Below are positions 1 through 9,681 of a stretch of 64,000 nucleotides of DNA, piece by piece (the stretch's first letter is position 1; each line of letters starts with the position of its first letter). This DNA comes from G965205255 sp965205255. Its GTDB lineage: Bacteria; Pseudomonadota; Gammaproteobacteria; Pseudomonadales; Endozoicomonadaceae. The notes below the pieces were generated by a model. That model made no database searches and was not told the DNA's origin. It saw nothing but the letters and a program-made list of their open reading frames with translations. A program made the translations under genes and the position numbers. The stretch spans positions 744,001 to 808,000 of the forward strand of contig OZ242051.1 in NCBI GenBank assembly GCA_965205255.1, read 5' to 3'.

Positions 1-2382
1 CAGATGGTGGTTTTGGGGCTAGGTAAACTCGGCGGTATGGAACTTAATTTTTCGTCGGATGTTGATTTAATCTTTTGTTATCCTAAATCAGGAATAACTA
101 AAGGCGGTAACCGGACAGTTGAAAATCAATGGTTTTTTAACAGGCTTGGCCAGTCGTTGATTTCAACACTTGATAAAGTAACCTCTGAAGGCTTTGTATT
201 CCGTGTTGATTTAAGGTTAAGACCTTATGGTAACAGTGGTGCACTTACGTTGTCATTTGATGCTATGGAACAATATTATCAGGATCAGGGAAGAGACTGG
301 GAGCGTTACGCACTGATTAAAGCTCGGCCTGTTGCCGGTAACAAAGAACAAGGTTATGAGTTGTTAAATATGCTCAAACCCTTTATTTATCGACGTTATT
401 TAGATTTTAGTGCCGTTGAGGCTCTGCGTGATATGAAAGCGTTAATTCGCCGTGAAATCAAACAAAAAGGAATGCAAAATAATATCAAAACCGGTCCGGG
501 TGGCATAAGGGAAATTGAATTTGTTGCTCAAACTTTTCAGCTTGTTTACGGTGGAAGAAAACATCAGCTACAAAATGTTTCCTTATTGAAAACTCTGAAT
601 AACCTGCAGGATTTGTCACTACTTTCTAAACAAGAGGTGGACAAATTGAGAGCATCATATTTGTTTTTGCGTCACTTTGAACATTTAATACAGGCATGGT
701 CTGATAAGCAAACACACGATATTCCTGAACAAGAACACCTTCATTTAGTGTTAGCAAAAGGAATGGGGTATGCGAGCTGGAGTGCATTATTTGCCAAGCT
801 GAAATCAATCAGACTCCAGATAGATAAGCTTTTTTCTTCGCTGATGTCTGAACCTGAAGCCCAGACTGAGGGTGAAGGTAAATGGCACTTGCTATGGCAA
901 AATAAAGCCGATAAGGCTCTGTGTATCGAAAAATTACAACAACACCGTTTTTCTGAAGCTGAAAAAGTTTATCAACAACTTATATTGTTAAGAGATGGAT
1001 ACTCAATTAAAAATATTAGTGGCAGAGCACTGGAAAGAATTAATCGATTTATGCCTGTATTACTGCATACCTGTGAATCTTTCTCTTCACCGAGTCAGTC
1101 ATTGCTAAGAACGCTTCCTATCATTAGCAACGTATTTCGTCGTACATCCTATCTATTGTTGTTGCTAGAGCACCCCGGTGCATTGAAAAATCTTGTCAGG
1201 CTATGTAGTGATAGTTTGTGGATTTCACTTGAAATAGCAAAATACCCATCTCTGATGGATGAATTTTTGAATGCAGGATATTTATATAATCCGCCGTCTT
1301 ATGAGGCATTACAAGATGAGCTGTTTAATCAATTAGCTCATATTACAAAAGATGATATAGAGTCAAAATTGCAAAGTTTATGTTATTTTAAGCTTAGTCA
1401 CTTCGTTAAAAGTGTTTTTTCACAAATTAATGGTCATATGTCACTTGTTATGATTAGTAATTACCTGACTTGGGTTGCTGAGTGTATTGTGCAGGCAGTA
1501 TCAAGTATTGCATGGGATATGATGACAGAACAATATGGTCTTCCCGAAGGGGTTGATGCATCTGATGAAAAACCTTTTATCATTTTGGGTTATGGGAAAT
1601 TGGGAGGCATTGAGATGGGACCAGGATCAGACCTTGACCTGGTTTTTATTCACAACACTGATCCGCAAGGTTTAACAAGTGGCAAACGTTCAATCGATCA
1701 TCAGACATTTTTTTCGCGCTTTGGCCAGAAAGTAATTCACTTTTTATCCACATTAACTCCCCTCGGGAGATTGTATGAAGTTGATGTGCGTTTAAGGCCA
1801 TCGGGTAATGCAGGACTACTTGTTTCACCTATTATCGCATTTGAGTCTTACCAAAAGGAAAAAGCGTGGGTTTGGGAACAGCAGGCACTAATCAGGGCAA
1901 GGGTTGTTGTAGGAGATAACAAGCTTATGACTGAACGTTTTAAAAGCCTGAGATCGTGTATATTAAAGCGTGCATCAACAATATGTGATTTGCACAGTGC
2001 AGTAAAAAAAATGCGCAATAAAATGAAAACATTGGATAAGTCAGACGCAGAAAAGTTTGATATTAAATATGGACGTGGAGGAATAATAGATATCGAATTT
2101 ATTGTTCAATACATGGTACTATGCTCAGCTAATAAACTGCCCTCTTTGTTAGAGCATACAGATAATATTACACTGCTGGAAATTCTGACCAAAGAACAGT
2201 TGTTAGCTGCATCGGATAAGCGGTTGCTGAAAAAAACTTATTTAAAACTGCGGGCGATAAGCCACAAAAAAACGCTTCAAAAAGAAAGTGACAACGTAAT
2301 AAGTAAAACTTTTTTATTTGAACGTCAGGGTGTAATTAAAATATGGAATTCAAAATTAAAAGATAATTTATCTGTCTCTTAA
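1..2382 (+). CDS. glnE: Bifunctional glutamine synthetase adenylyltransferase/deadenylase, 5' end outside window
   Basis: The protein adds AMP to, and removes it from, glutamine synthetase in response to PII proteins, linking nitrogen status to ammonia assimilation in the cytoplasm. The reading frame is open from base 1, so the N-terminal part (roughly 150 residues of a family that is usually about 950 long) lies upstream; the ATG at position 4 is internal. Both nucleotidyltransferase domains are visible. The deadenylase copy shows GLGKLGGMELNFSSDVDL near the start, and the adenylylase copy shows GYGKLGGIEMGPGSDLDL around residue 530; both keep the SDxDL metal-binding aspartates. Each is followed by the helical GxGGIRxIEF/GRGGIIDIEF motif. 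No frameshift or internal stop is seen. The gene is followed by a gap of about 680 bp containing only transposon debris. Confidence 0.95.
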   Translation, partial: QMVVLGLGKLGGMELNFSSDVDLIFCYPKSGITKGGNRTVENQWFFNRLGQSLISTLDKVTSEGFVFRVDLRLRPYGNSGALTLSFDAMEQYYQDQGRDWERYALIKARPVAGNKEQGYELLNMLKPFIYRRYLDFSAVEALRDMKALIRREIKQKGMQNNIKTGPGGIREIEFVAQTFQLVYGGRKHQLQNVSLLKTLNNLQDLSLLSKQEVDKLRASYLFLRHFEHLIQAWSDKQTHDIPEQEHLHLVLAKGMGYASWSALFAKLKSIRLQIDKLFSSLMSEPEAQTEGEGKWHLLWQNKADKALCIEKLQQHRFSEAEKVYQQLILLRDGYSIKNISGRALERINRFMPVLLHTCESFSSPSQSLLRTLPIISNVFRRTSYLLLLLEHPGALKNLVRLCSDSLWISLEIAKYPSLMDEFLNAGYLYNPPSYEALQDELFNQLAHITKDDIESKLQSLCYFKLSHFVKSVFSQINGHMSLVMISNYLTWVAECIVQAVSSIAWDMMTEQYGLPEGVDASDEKPFIILGYGKLGGIEMGPGSDLDLVFIHNTDPQGLTSGKRSIDHQTFFSRFGQKVIHFLSTLTPLGRLYEVDVRLRPSGNAGLLVSPIIAFESYQKEKAWVWEQQALIRARVVVGDNKLMTERFKSLRSCILKRASTICDLHSAVKKMRNKMKTLDKSDAEKFDIKYGRGGIIDIEFIVQYMVLCSANKLPSLLEHTDNITLLEILTKEQLLAASDKRLLKKTYLKLRAISHKKTLQKESDNVISKTFLFERQGVIKIWNSKLKDNLSVS

Positions 2383-2629
2383 GCGACGATAATCATAAGC
2401 TATTGTATAGCTAATACCAAAACTTTTTTTAACTATACGCAAATCAGATAAAAGTTCAGGTGCTATAAAAAACAATTGTCGCTTTTTACTGTTGTTGCAT
2501 TATAACGTGCGTGCGATAAATGCTTATTGCTCTGACCAGTGAACGTTACTACTCAAGCGCAATCGTTCTGAAATAAGGCGATTGATCTGACCAACCTAGC
2601 ACTGACAAGCAAGACATACGATACAATAA

Positions 2630-2990
2630 ATAGTGACTCCGTTACGGATTTCATGGATGTATTAAAAGAGAATTATCCGAAAAAGAAAATTCACTTTATT
2701 CAGCTTCATGGTCCTTGTAATCAAAGTGCTAAGACATTTGCCAATACAGAAATGCACATCACCTTTTACCACTTATAGCCCAAACCTTAACTCAATAGAG
2801 TGGTACTGAAAGGTGATGAATGGCTTGGTAAAAAATAATGTATTTTTCCGTTCAGTGGCGACATTTAAAAGAACCATTTATGCATTTTTTAAATTCACCT
2901 AACAGAAAATAACATCAGGATTGTTGAGCCGAACCAAAGATAATTTTAAACGAATCAAACCCACACTTTGATTTGGATTGTGTATATCGT
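2630..2990 (+). pseudogene. IS630-family transposase remnant (C-terminal part)
   Basis: A conceptual translation with one frameshift and several stops resembles the end of IS630-type DDE transposases. Recognisable pieces are KKKIHFIQLHGPCNQS, then YSPNLNSIE (the usual YSPxLNPIE motif), then KVMNGLVKNNVFFRSVATF and a final DNFKRIKPTL-like segment. Stop codons fall inside the motif block, so it is inactive. The rest of the gap between glnE and dapB (2383-3059) holds nothing else recognisable except a weak match to the dispersed ATACCAAAAC repeat near 2414. Confidence 0.7.
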
Positions 2991-3059
2991 TAATAACAAA
3001 TTTTGGCATAACCACATAAAAAGATTTTCCACTCTATGGTTTTTTATGCCAGAGCTTCG

Positions 3060-3866
3060 TCACTGAATTCCCAAAACATCCGTCATATCGTAAAACCCGG
3101 CTGATTGATTATTTAGCCATAGAGCAGCCTGTACTGCACCTTTTGCATAATTCATACGACTGGAAGATTTATGGGTAACTTCAAGTATCTCACAATCGGA
3201 GGCAAAAAGTGCAGTATGATCACCTATTATTTCACCGGCGCGAATGGTGGAAAACCCAATACTTTTTTTGTCTCTTGCCTGACTTTCTCTGCCTTGCCTG
3301 CAATAAACAGCATGTTCTTTTAACGATCGGCCAAGTGAGTCAGCAATCACTTCACCCATTTTAATGGCTGTGCCTGACGGTGAGTCAAGTTTGTTTCTAT
3401 GATGTCGTTCAATAATCTCTATATCACTGTCGACACCAATAGCTTTAGCTGCTGTTTTAAGTAATTCAAACATCAGATTAACGCCCAGACTCATATTTGG
3501 TGAGCATACAATTGGCACCGATACAGAGGCTTCTTTTATTTTTACCAGTTGTTCCTCAGTAAAACCTGTCGTGCCAATAACGAGTTTTGCATTGTTTTTT
3601 TTACAAAAATCGAGCAGGTCCATGGTTGTTAATGGGGTGGTAAAGTCGATGACCACATCAATAGTTGTGTTTTCGTGGCTAATACTATCAGTGACTACCG
3701 TACCCACTTTCTGTGATCCAATCACAGTTCCTGCATCCAGTCCATTGATCGAAGCACCCGGTCGACAGGTTGCAACCACTAATTGAGCGTGGTTATCCTC
3801 AGTAGTCGCTTTAAGTAATTGTTTACCCATTCGGCCACCTGCGCCGATAACTGCAATACGTACCAT
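3060..3866 (-). CDS. dapB: 4-hydroxy-tetrahydrodipicolinate reductase
   Basis: DapB reduces the cyclised aspartate-semialdehyde/pyruvate product with NAD(P)H in the diaminopimelate/lysine pathway, supplying peptidoglycan and lysine. The N-terminus has the dinucleotide-binding glycine motif IAVIGAGGRMGKQL. The catalytic block ERHHRNKLDSPSGTA (His-His, Lys and PSGTA) is intact near the middle. The ATG at 3866 is preferred over a TTG 30 bp upstream because a good AGAGGAA ribosome site lies just before it and the product then starts as usual (MVRIAVIGAGG). This gives 268 residues, close to the 273 of E. coli. The common neighbours carA and dnaJ are absent; the gene stands alone between transposon-derived stretches. 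Confidence 0.95.
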   Translation of the reverse strand: MVRIAVIGAGGRMGKQLLKATTEDNHAQLVVATCRPGASINGLDAGTVIGSQKVGTVVTDSISHENTTIDVVIDFTTPLTTMDLLDFCKKNNAKLVIGTTGFTEEQLVKIKEASVSVPIVCSPNMSLGVNLMFELLKTAAKAIGVDSDIEIIERHHRNKLDSPSGTAIKMGEVIADSLGRSLKEHAVYCRQGRESQARDKKSIGFSTIRAGEIIGDHTALFASDCEILEVTHKSSSRMNYAKGAVQAALWLNNQSAGFYDMTDVLGIQ

Positions 3867-4164
3867 TTTTTTCCTCTGTACAAAGTGCCAAGGCAATCAT
3901 TGATGTGAAGCATCTCAATACGCCAATTTATGTGCATCTGTCGCTTGTTTTCAACTGCTAAACATGTTTGCTTTTTGAGCATCAAATTATAGCTTTGTAT
4001 TATCTGTTAGTTCAAGAATATGAACAGAAGATAACCCATGGAAGATACAGTAAATAAGATTTTAGAAGCAATGTCCAGCGTAAAAAAAACCACAAATGGT
4101 AATCCCCCCAGAAAATAACCGTATTTAAAAGTAGACTGTTAAGAAATGAGAAAAGAGGTCTGCG

Positions 4165-4431
4165 ATGAAGAAGTCACGTTTTACTGAAACACAGATTATT
4201 AACATCCTGAAAGAAAGTGAAAATGGTTTGCCAGTGGCTGAAATATGTCGCAAACATGGGATGAGCGAAGCAACATTTTATAAATGGCGAGCAAAATACG
4301 GTGGTATGGATGTTTCGCTGATGAAGCAGTTTAAGACACTGGAAGAAGAAAACCGGCGTTTAAAAAAGATGTATGCTGAAGAGCGATTGAAAGCAGATAT
4401 TCTTCAGGAGGCTATCGAAAAAAAGTGGTAA
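4165..4431 (+). CDS. IS3-family (IS407 group) transposase OrfA
   Basis: This 88-residue protein has the helix-turn-helix DNA-binding domain typical of IS407-group OrfA: it opens MKKSRFTETQIINILKE, followed by CRKHGMSEATFYKWRAKYGG, then a leucine-zipper-like segment EEENRRLKKMYAEE. The final codons run through seven A residues and a G (4418-4425), a classical slippery sequence for programmed -1 frameshifting. That would fuse it to OrfB, which overlaps it by 7 bp. The start is an ATG with a GAGGT ribosome site a few bases upstream. Confidence 0.93.
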   Translation: MKKSRFTETQIINILKESENGLPVAEICRKHGMSEATFYKWRAKYGGMDVSLMKQFKTLEEENRRLKKMYAEERLKADILQEAIEKKW

Positions 4432-5270
4432 AGCCCTGTCAAAGAAAGGTACTGGCACAAAGGGCAGTAAACAAACGTCACATCAGTATACGAACGGCAT
4501 GTTGCTGCTTTAAAATCAGTGAAACCTGCTATCGGTACAAGTCTGTACTGAGTTCAGATAATGAACTCATAGCCAATGAACTAATGCGCCTGACTAATGA
4601 ACACCGCACATGGGGTTTTGGTTTGTGCTTTTTATATCTGCGTAATGTTCAAGGCTGTCCATATAATCATAAGCGGGTTTACCGTATTTATTGCGAGCTT
4701 GCATTGAATCTACGGATCAAACCTAAACGGCGATTAAAACGAGATAAGCCAGAAAGATTAGAGGTCCCTGCAAATATCAATAATTCCTGGTCAATGGACT
4801 TTATGCAGGATACACTGGCAACAGGAAAAAACTTCAGGACGTTTAATGTTCTGGATGACTGCAACCGTGAAGGTTTGGGTATTGAAGTGGATCATTCATT
4901 ACCTTCTTTAAGAGTTATTCGAACGTTGGAACGTATTATGACATGGCGAGGTCAGCCATCAAGGATTCGATGCGACAATGGTCCGGAGTATATCAGTATT
5001 GAGATACGTCAATGGGCAAAGAAAAAAGGTATTGTGCTGCAATATATTCAACCGGGCAAGCCACAACAAAATGCTTATGTGGAAAGATACAACAGAACTG
5101 TCAGACATGAATGGCTGAATCAACATTTGTTTGAATCACTGGATCACGCCAGAGAAACGGCAACACAATGGCTCTGGCAATACAACAATGAAAGGCCTAA
5201 TATGGCTTTAGGCGGAATAACCCCAAAACAGAAACTTGAGCAATTGAATTCTACTTTTGAAAGCGGTTAA
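4425..5270 (+). CDS. IS3-family (IS407 group) transposase OrfB, DDE integrase
   Basis: This frame encodes the catalytic part of the transposase and is normally made as an OrfAB fusion by -1 frameshift at 4419-4425, so its apparent start codon is probably not used. The integrase core has the three acidic residues in WSMDFMQDTL, RCDNGPEYIS and QNAYVERYNRTVRHEWL. The C-terminus shows the family's YNNERPNMALGGITPKQ. No stop or frameshift interrupts it, so the copy is likely functional. Confidence 0.93.
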   Translation: MVKPCQRKVLAQRAVNKRHISIRTACCCFKISETCYRYKSVLSSDNELIANELMRLTNEHRTWGFGLCFLYLRNVQGCPYNHKRVYRIYCELALNLRIKPKRRLKRDKPERLEVPANINNSWSMDFMQDTLATGKNFRTFNVLDDCNREGLGIEVDHSLPSLRVIRTLERIMTWRGQPSRIRCDNGPEYISIEIRQWAKKKGIVLQYIQPGKPQQNAYVERYNRTVRHEWLNQHLFESLDHARETATQWLWQYNNERPNMALGGITPKQKLEQLNSTFESG

Positions 5271-5389
5271 TAATGGGGGGATTACCAAATAACTGTTCTG
5301 GCCAACCTTTACTACCGGACAATTTTTTCAGGGAACTTTCATACTCAACTAGTGCATTTCCATTGAGCTGACACTCACCTTTATCTTTT

Positions 5390-5600
5390 CATGTGTATAA
5401 CATCTTGATTGCTATACCCTGTGATGTTGTAGCTTCCGGCACTAAATACCCCTGTTCACAAATTAAAGTTACTGCCTCTTCTTTAAATTCCTTTGGATAT
5501 TGTTTGTAGGTACGTGTCTGATTCATACTGAACATCTTCATTAATTAACAAATAATATCTCTCAATTAAGTCTCTGGTTCCATTACACCAGAACACAGAG
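5390..5600 (-). pseudogene. IS3-family OrfA remnant with terminal sequence
   Basis: On the minus strand a frame starting near 5525 reads MNQTRTYKQYPKEFKEEAV and then a region like VPEATTSQGIAIKML, clearly related to the OrfA at 53008-53298 (MSQKRAYKQYSKEFKGKAV). It decays before the leucine zipper and there is no OrfB. The flank TCTCTCAATTAAGT and CCATTACACCAGAACA matches the end of the IS3 element near 53340-53367. This is a dead, truncated copy. Confidence 0.7.
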
Positions 5601-5648
5601 TTGTAAAAGGGTGAAGTGGTTACGTTGCCTTTGGAAAAGGCAAACTAG

Positions 5649-5682
5649 AGGATGTTGATATCTGCAAAAATATCAACATCCT
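5649..5682. terminator. Perfect 13-bp inverted repeat downstream of the hybrid kinase gene
   Basis: AGGATGTTGATAT at 5649-5661 and its exact complement at 5670-5682 form a 13-bp stem with an 8-base loop. A second weaker pairing (GGCGTG with CACGCT across A/T runs) lies at 5687-5720, directly after the stop of the minus-strand kinase gene. There is no U-run immediately after the perfect stem, so it may be a terminator with an offset U-tract or a decay-blocking hairpin. Confidence 0.45.
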
Positions 5683-5721
5683 GATATGGCGTGATTTTTT
5701 TTGTAAAAAATAGCCACGCTT

Positions 5722-8526
5722 TTATTTCAAGCGTAATGCCAGTTGCTCATTGGTTTGATGATGAAGCGTTGTTAGTTCCATAATGCTGTGCATGGCTTTA
5801 TTCCAAAGCCCGGAAGTCACAAACATAATAAGTTCTTCTATTTTTTCTGCCAGCTGTTCCCCACCAATTTTTTGGCACTCTGTTTTCAGGCGATTTAAAA
5901 GTAACAAGCAACTATCGCCTTCTTTGTGATGTACCAGTTTTAAACTGTCTTTGACTAATTTTTCAGAATTAGTCATGTAATTTTTAATAGACCTATTCAG
6001 ACAAACACCATCAGTATTTTGTAATACTTCCAGTGTTTGTTCATTAATTAATGTCATATTCTTATGCTGAACTTCCTTATCGGATGACTGAGACGGTTGT
6101 TTATTTTCGTTGAGCTCACCAGGATTTAACCACTTTATTAACATGTTTTTTAATATATCCAGCTTGATCGGCTTACTGATGTAGTCATCCATTCCTGATT
6201 CAAGGCATTTTTCCTTGTCCCCCTCCATTGCATTAGCAGTCATTGCAATTACTGGGAGATGCTCTTGCTCAAGTACATGTTCTTTTTCTCTTAATATACC
6301 TGTTGCCTCATAACCACTCATCTCCGGCATTTGACAATCCATTAGCGCGACATCATATGATTTTTTCTCTATCGCTTTCAGTGCCTCTTTACCATTGTTA
6401 GCAATGTCGGCTTTTAAACCAAGTTTGCCCAACATTGCCAACGCTACTTTTTGATTTACTATATTGTCTTCAACTAAAAGAATTTTGGTATTATCAGAAA
6501 AACAAGCCTCAGACTTTGAAACAGCGGGTTTCTTTTGGTTATTTGCATCATGCTTTAATGCCATCACTTCAAGAGTAGCTTCTAATAGTTGAGATTGGCG
6601 ATAAGGTTTGGCCAAGGCTTCATGCAGGCAGGCATCTTGTTTTTCCTGCTCAGTCATAGGACCACTGGATGTCAGCATAATTCGTTTTACTGTTGCAAGT
6701 TCCGGATCGTTAGCTAATGTTTTTGACAGCTTTAATCCATCCATTTCAGGCATTTGCATATCAAGGTACGTTAACTGAAAAGGCCTGCCTGCAACTTTCG
6801 CATCTTTTATTTTTTCAAGTGCTTTTAGTCCATCTTCTGCCTCAGCAAAATCTATATGCCATGCAGTTAAATAGTGTTTAAGAATATCTCGGTTTGTTGA
6901 ATTATCATCCACAATAAGAGCATACAATCCCTTTAATGAGTTTTGCTCTACTCGTTGTTTCGCACTCAGGGGCACAATATCTGAAATTTCCACTTCAATA
7001 TCAAAGTAAAAACATGAACCTTTGCCTTCTTCACTGCGCACTTTAAGTTCTCCGTCCATCAATTCTACCAATTGACGAGAAATGCTCAGACCCAAACCCG
7101 TGCCACCAAATTTTCTAGTTGTGGAACTGTCAGCTTGAGTAAATGGCTGAAAAAGTGTTGGAATGACATCTGCCGGAATACCAATACCTGTATCTTCTAC
7201 CTCAAAACGTATACAACAGCGTGATTTATTTTTATCCGGATGCTTATCCTTACTTAAGACTCTGATGACTACCTCTCCCACAGAAGTAAATTTAACAGCG
7301 TTGCCTAGAAGATTGGTTAATATCTGACGCAACCTTACCGGATCACCTTTAATACTTAACGGAAGATTAACATCAGTATAACAACTCAGTTCAATATTTT
7401 TTTCTCTCGCTTTACTAGCCAATAGTGTTGCAATATCTTCTGTAATTGAATGAGGATTCATACTGACCTTCTCTAATTCAAGTTTTCCTGCCTCAATTTT
7501 AGAAAAATCCAAAATATCATTGATAATTTGTAATAATGAATCTGCTGAACCATAAGCTGTTTCAAGAAAATCGGTCTGAGTGGCATCAAGCTTTGTATCT
7601 TTCATCATTTCCAACATGCCAAGAACACCATTCATGGGTGTTCGAATTTCATGACTCATGTTAGCAAGGAAGGCACTTTTTGCTTTTGCTGCATCTAAAG
7701 CAACTTCTTTTGCCTCATTAGCCTCAGACATGGCTACCTTTAGATTTTTATTGGCAATATTCAATGCTTCGGTGCGAAGTTTAACCATTTCTTCCAGTTC
7801 TTCTTTATGCTTGCTCAGCTCGGCATCACGTTTGTGCACTTGCTCCAGCATCTCATTAAACTGATTGTAAAGCTCACCAATTTCATCATTACTGTCATTT
7901 GCTAGATCGCTCACATATATTTGACTTACCGTAACTTTTTTCATGTGATCTGCCAAGCGCGTAATGGGCTTAGTTATCTTCCTCTGTAGTCTGAAAGCGA
8001 CAATGTAAGCAAAGATGATTGCCAGTACAGTAATCATTAATGCAGCCAAAATATTTAATTTCATTTGCTGATATAGTGGCTCAAGATCCGCCCTTAACAT
8101 CAGAGTCCCCATAAACTCGCCTTTGGCACTTTTGATGGGCATGCTGACATCAAGCCAATGATCACCAAAAACAGTGAGTGGTTTGTCTAAAAGCTTTACC
8201 TTCTTATAATTATCCTTACCGACAAAATAACGACCAAGGATATGTCCATGGGTGTCTATAAGATAGGCATCGTGTACTACTTCAACAGGCATCAGTGAAG
8301 ATAAAATTTTACCCGCTAAAATACTATCATCTGCAATAAGAGCTTCTCGAACGGGGGTTGTTAAGGCTTGAGAAATGTTTTGCAGATGACTGACCAGTGC
8401 AGCTTTTGATTTATAGTAATCATTAAAACTATAAAACAACAATGTAACTAACAGACCAATCTCAGCGGTGGTCATCATAGCGTAGCGCAGTCTGCGTTGT
8501 ATTGATGGCTGTCTGACTCTAAACAT
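5722..8526 (-). CDS. barA: BarA-like hybrid sensor histidine kinase with degenerate HPt domain
   Basis: A 934-residue inner-membrane tripartite sensor resembling BarA, which in gammaproteobacteria feeds phosphate to the UvrY/GacA regulator. Domains in order: membrane segment (about 20-35), periplasmic domain, second membrane segment (about 155-178), HAMP, coiled coil, HisKA with H-box FLANMSHEIRTPMNG, ATPase domain with DTGIGIP and GGTGLGLSIS, receiver 1 (ALIVDDN...TYLDMQMPEMDG), receiver 2 (ILLVEDN...VALMDCQMPEMSG) and a C-terminal helical HPt-like domain. Both receiver aspartates are present. In the HPt the usual HxLKxxxxxxG stretch reads LNRLKTECQKIGG, so Asn878 stands where the phosphorylated histidine belongs. 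The frame is otherwise intact. A relay through this domain is therefore doubtful; BarA identity rests on architecture, with TorS/ArcB-type kinases as alternatives. Confidence 0.8.
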   Translation of the reverse strand: MFRVRQPSIQRRLRYAMMTTAEIGLLVTLLFYSFNDYYKSKAALVSHLQNISQALTTPVREALIADDSILAGKILSSLMPVEVVHDAYLIDTHGHILGRYFVGKDNYKKVKLLDKPLTVFGDHWLDVSMPIKSAKGEFMGTLMLRADLEPLYQQMKLNILAALMITVLAIIFAYIVAFRLQRKITKPITRLADHMKKVTVSQIYVSDLANDSNDEIGELYNQFNEMLEQVHKRDAELSKHKEELEEMVKLRTEALNIANKNLKVAMSEANEAKEVALDAAKAKSAFLANMSHEIRTPMNGVLGMLEMMKDTKLDATQTDFLETAYGSADSLLQIINDILDFSKIEAGKLELEKVSMNPHSITEDIATLLASKAREKNIELSCYTDVNLPLSIKGDPVRLRQILTNLLGNAVKFTSVGEVVIRVLSKDKHPDKNKSRCCIRFEVEDTGIGIPADVIPTLFQPFTQADSSTTRKFGGTGLGLSISRQLVELMDGELKVRSEEGKGSCFYFDIEVEISDIVPLSAKQRVEQNSLKGLYALIVDDNSTNRDILKHYLTAWHIDFAEAEDGLKALEKIKDAKVAGRPFQLTYLDMQMPEMDGLKLSKTLANDPELATVKRIMLTSSGPMTEQEKQDACLHEALAKPYRQSQLLEATLEVMALKHDANNQKKPAVSKSEACFSDNTKILLVEDNIVNQKVALAMLGKLGLKADIANNGKEALKAIEKKSYDVALMDCQMPEMSGYEATGILREKEHVLEQEHLPVIAMTANAMEGDKEKCLESGMDDYISKPIKLDILKNMLIKWLNPGELNENKQPSQSSDKEVQHKNMTLINEQTLEVLQNTDGVCLNRSIKNYMTNSEKLVKDSLKLVHHKEGDSCLLLLNRLKTECQKIGGEQLAEKIEELIMFVTSGLWNKAMHSIMELTTLHHQTNEQLALRLK

Positions 8527-8608
8527 CCTATTCTTTATAACCTCTGTCCGTGAGTAGTGATTGGTTTTTTTTCTTTTTCTTATATCTCAATAAAACTCAA
8601 TAAGGGCT

Positions 8609-8639
8609 TTGTTAAATTCTAGCAGTTGAGCCCTATAAT
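8609..8639 (+). promoter_or_regulatory. Possible sigma70 promoter for the aldolase-like gene
   Basis: A perfect TATAAT at 8634-8639 lies 60 bp before the start codon at 8699. A weak -35 candidate TTGTTA at 8609-8614 would give a 19-bp spacer, and TTAAAT at 8612 a 16-bp one. The region separates divergent genes (kinase to the left, aldolase-like to the right). Confidence 0.35.
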
Positions 8640-8698
8640 GATTATAAAACATGGTAACATTGCTTTTGCTTCAAAAGCTATAAGAGGTTTTCAAAGTC

Positions 8699-9475
8699 AT
8701 GCACAACTTTAAGCTACCTGAAAGACGGTTAAAAGATAAAGTAACCTCAGAGGAATGGGCACTTCGCATTGACCTTGCTACCTGTTACCGGATTATTGCT
8801 CATTATGGCTGGGATGACACTATTTACACGCATATATCAGCAAAAATTCCGGGTAAAGATGAATACTTGGTGAATGCTTTCGGCTTAATCTTTGATGAAA
8901 TAACTGCCTCTAATCTGGTTAAAGTCAACCTTGAGGGTGATATTCTTGATGAAGAGCCTTTATTTTTGATCAACCCGGTGGGCTATACCATTCATAGTGC
9001 AATTCATTCTGTACGCCAAGATGTTGGTTGTATTCTTCACCTGCATACCAATGCTACCATTTCAGTAGCCACTCAAAAATCAGGGCTTCAGCCATTAAGT
9101 CAATATGCCATGCTGGTACTTAACTCGCTCTCGTATCACGGTTATGAAGGTCTTGCTGTTAATCAAGAAGAGAAAACTCGGTTACAAAATGACCTTGGCG
9201 ATAATAACTTTATGTTATTACCCAATCATGGAGCTTTAACCGTAGGAGGAACCGTAGGTGCAGCATTGATGCGATTTTATAACCTGCAATGCGCTTGTGA
9301 GGTACAGCTAATGATGCAAAGTACAAAAGAAAAAATGCTGTCAATTCCCCCAACTGTGCTTGAAAAGGCGAAAGAAATGGCAACCATTGTGTATTCAGAC
9401 AGTGTTGGTGGAACAGTAAGCTGGCCAGCGATGTTACGACTGGCTTATAGGTTAGATCCGAGTTATATCAATTAA
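8699..9475 (+). CDS. Class II aldolase/adducin domain protein
   Basis: A 258-residue cytoplasmic protein of the class II aldolase/adducin family, whose bacterial members cleave or epimerise sugar phosphates (such as L-fuculose-1-phosphate or L-ribulose-5-phosphate) with a bound zinc. The metal site is recognisable: HLHTNATISVA supplies two histidines, and LLPNHGALTVG the third. The fold's early YTHISAKIPG and NPVGYTIHSAIH segments are also present. It belongs to the adducin-like subgroup with an N-terminal extension, for which substrates are generally unknown. The start has a weak AGAGG site upstream. It is monocistronic, followed by a 200-bp gap. Confidence 0.85.
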   Translation: MHNFKLPERRLKDKVTSEEWALRIDLATCYRIIAHYGWDDTIYTHISAKIPGKDEYLVNAFGLIFDEITASNLVKVNLEGDILDEEPLFLINPVGYTIHSAIHSVRQDVGCILHLHTNATISVATQKSGLQPLSQYAMLVLNSLSYHGYEGLAVNQEEKTRLQNDLGDNNFMLLPNHGALTVGGTVGAALMRFYNLQCACEVQLMMQSTKEKMLSIPPTVLEKAKEMATIVYSDSVGGTVSWPAMLRLAYRLDPSYIN

Positions 9476-9681
9476 AATGATAACTTATAGCAAAACACGC
9501 CTATAACCGTCGATTTGTTACGAACCTGAGCACTGGCTGAACAGGCACAAAGATATTGATACTACCAAAAAACACCAGTTATCAGCGTTATTCTGCAAGC
9601 TGACTATGCTTTTAATAAAGACATAATAAGTTCAAAAAACCAAACTTTTCGAATAATAATAAGTAGGGATACACATTCGCC

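Larger units (their letters stand above)
4098..5286 (+). mobile_element. Complete IS3-family element, IS407 group
   Basis: The element is 1,189 bp with terminal inverted repeats starting GGTAATCCCCCCA at both ends; about 23 bp are imperfectly inverted. It is flanked by 4-bp direct repeats AAAT at 4094-4097 and 5287-5290, the duplication size expected for this group. It carries orfA and orfB in overlapping frames with intact DDE residues. It looks transposition-competent, unlike most other elements in the window. The left flank contains a short reading frame (from the ATG at about 4039) that could once have continued across the target, but nothing recognisable was disrupted. Confidence 0.9.

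Noticed and set aside
4022..4097. Short frame MEDTVNKILEAM interrupted by the IS407-group element
   Set aside because: Joining the flanks extends it by only about 25 residues without any recognisable family; not enough to claim a disrupted gene.
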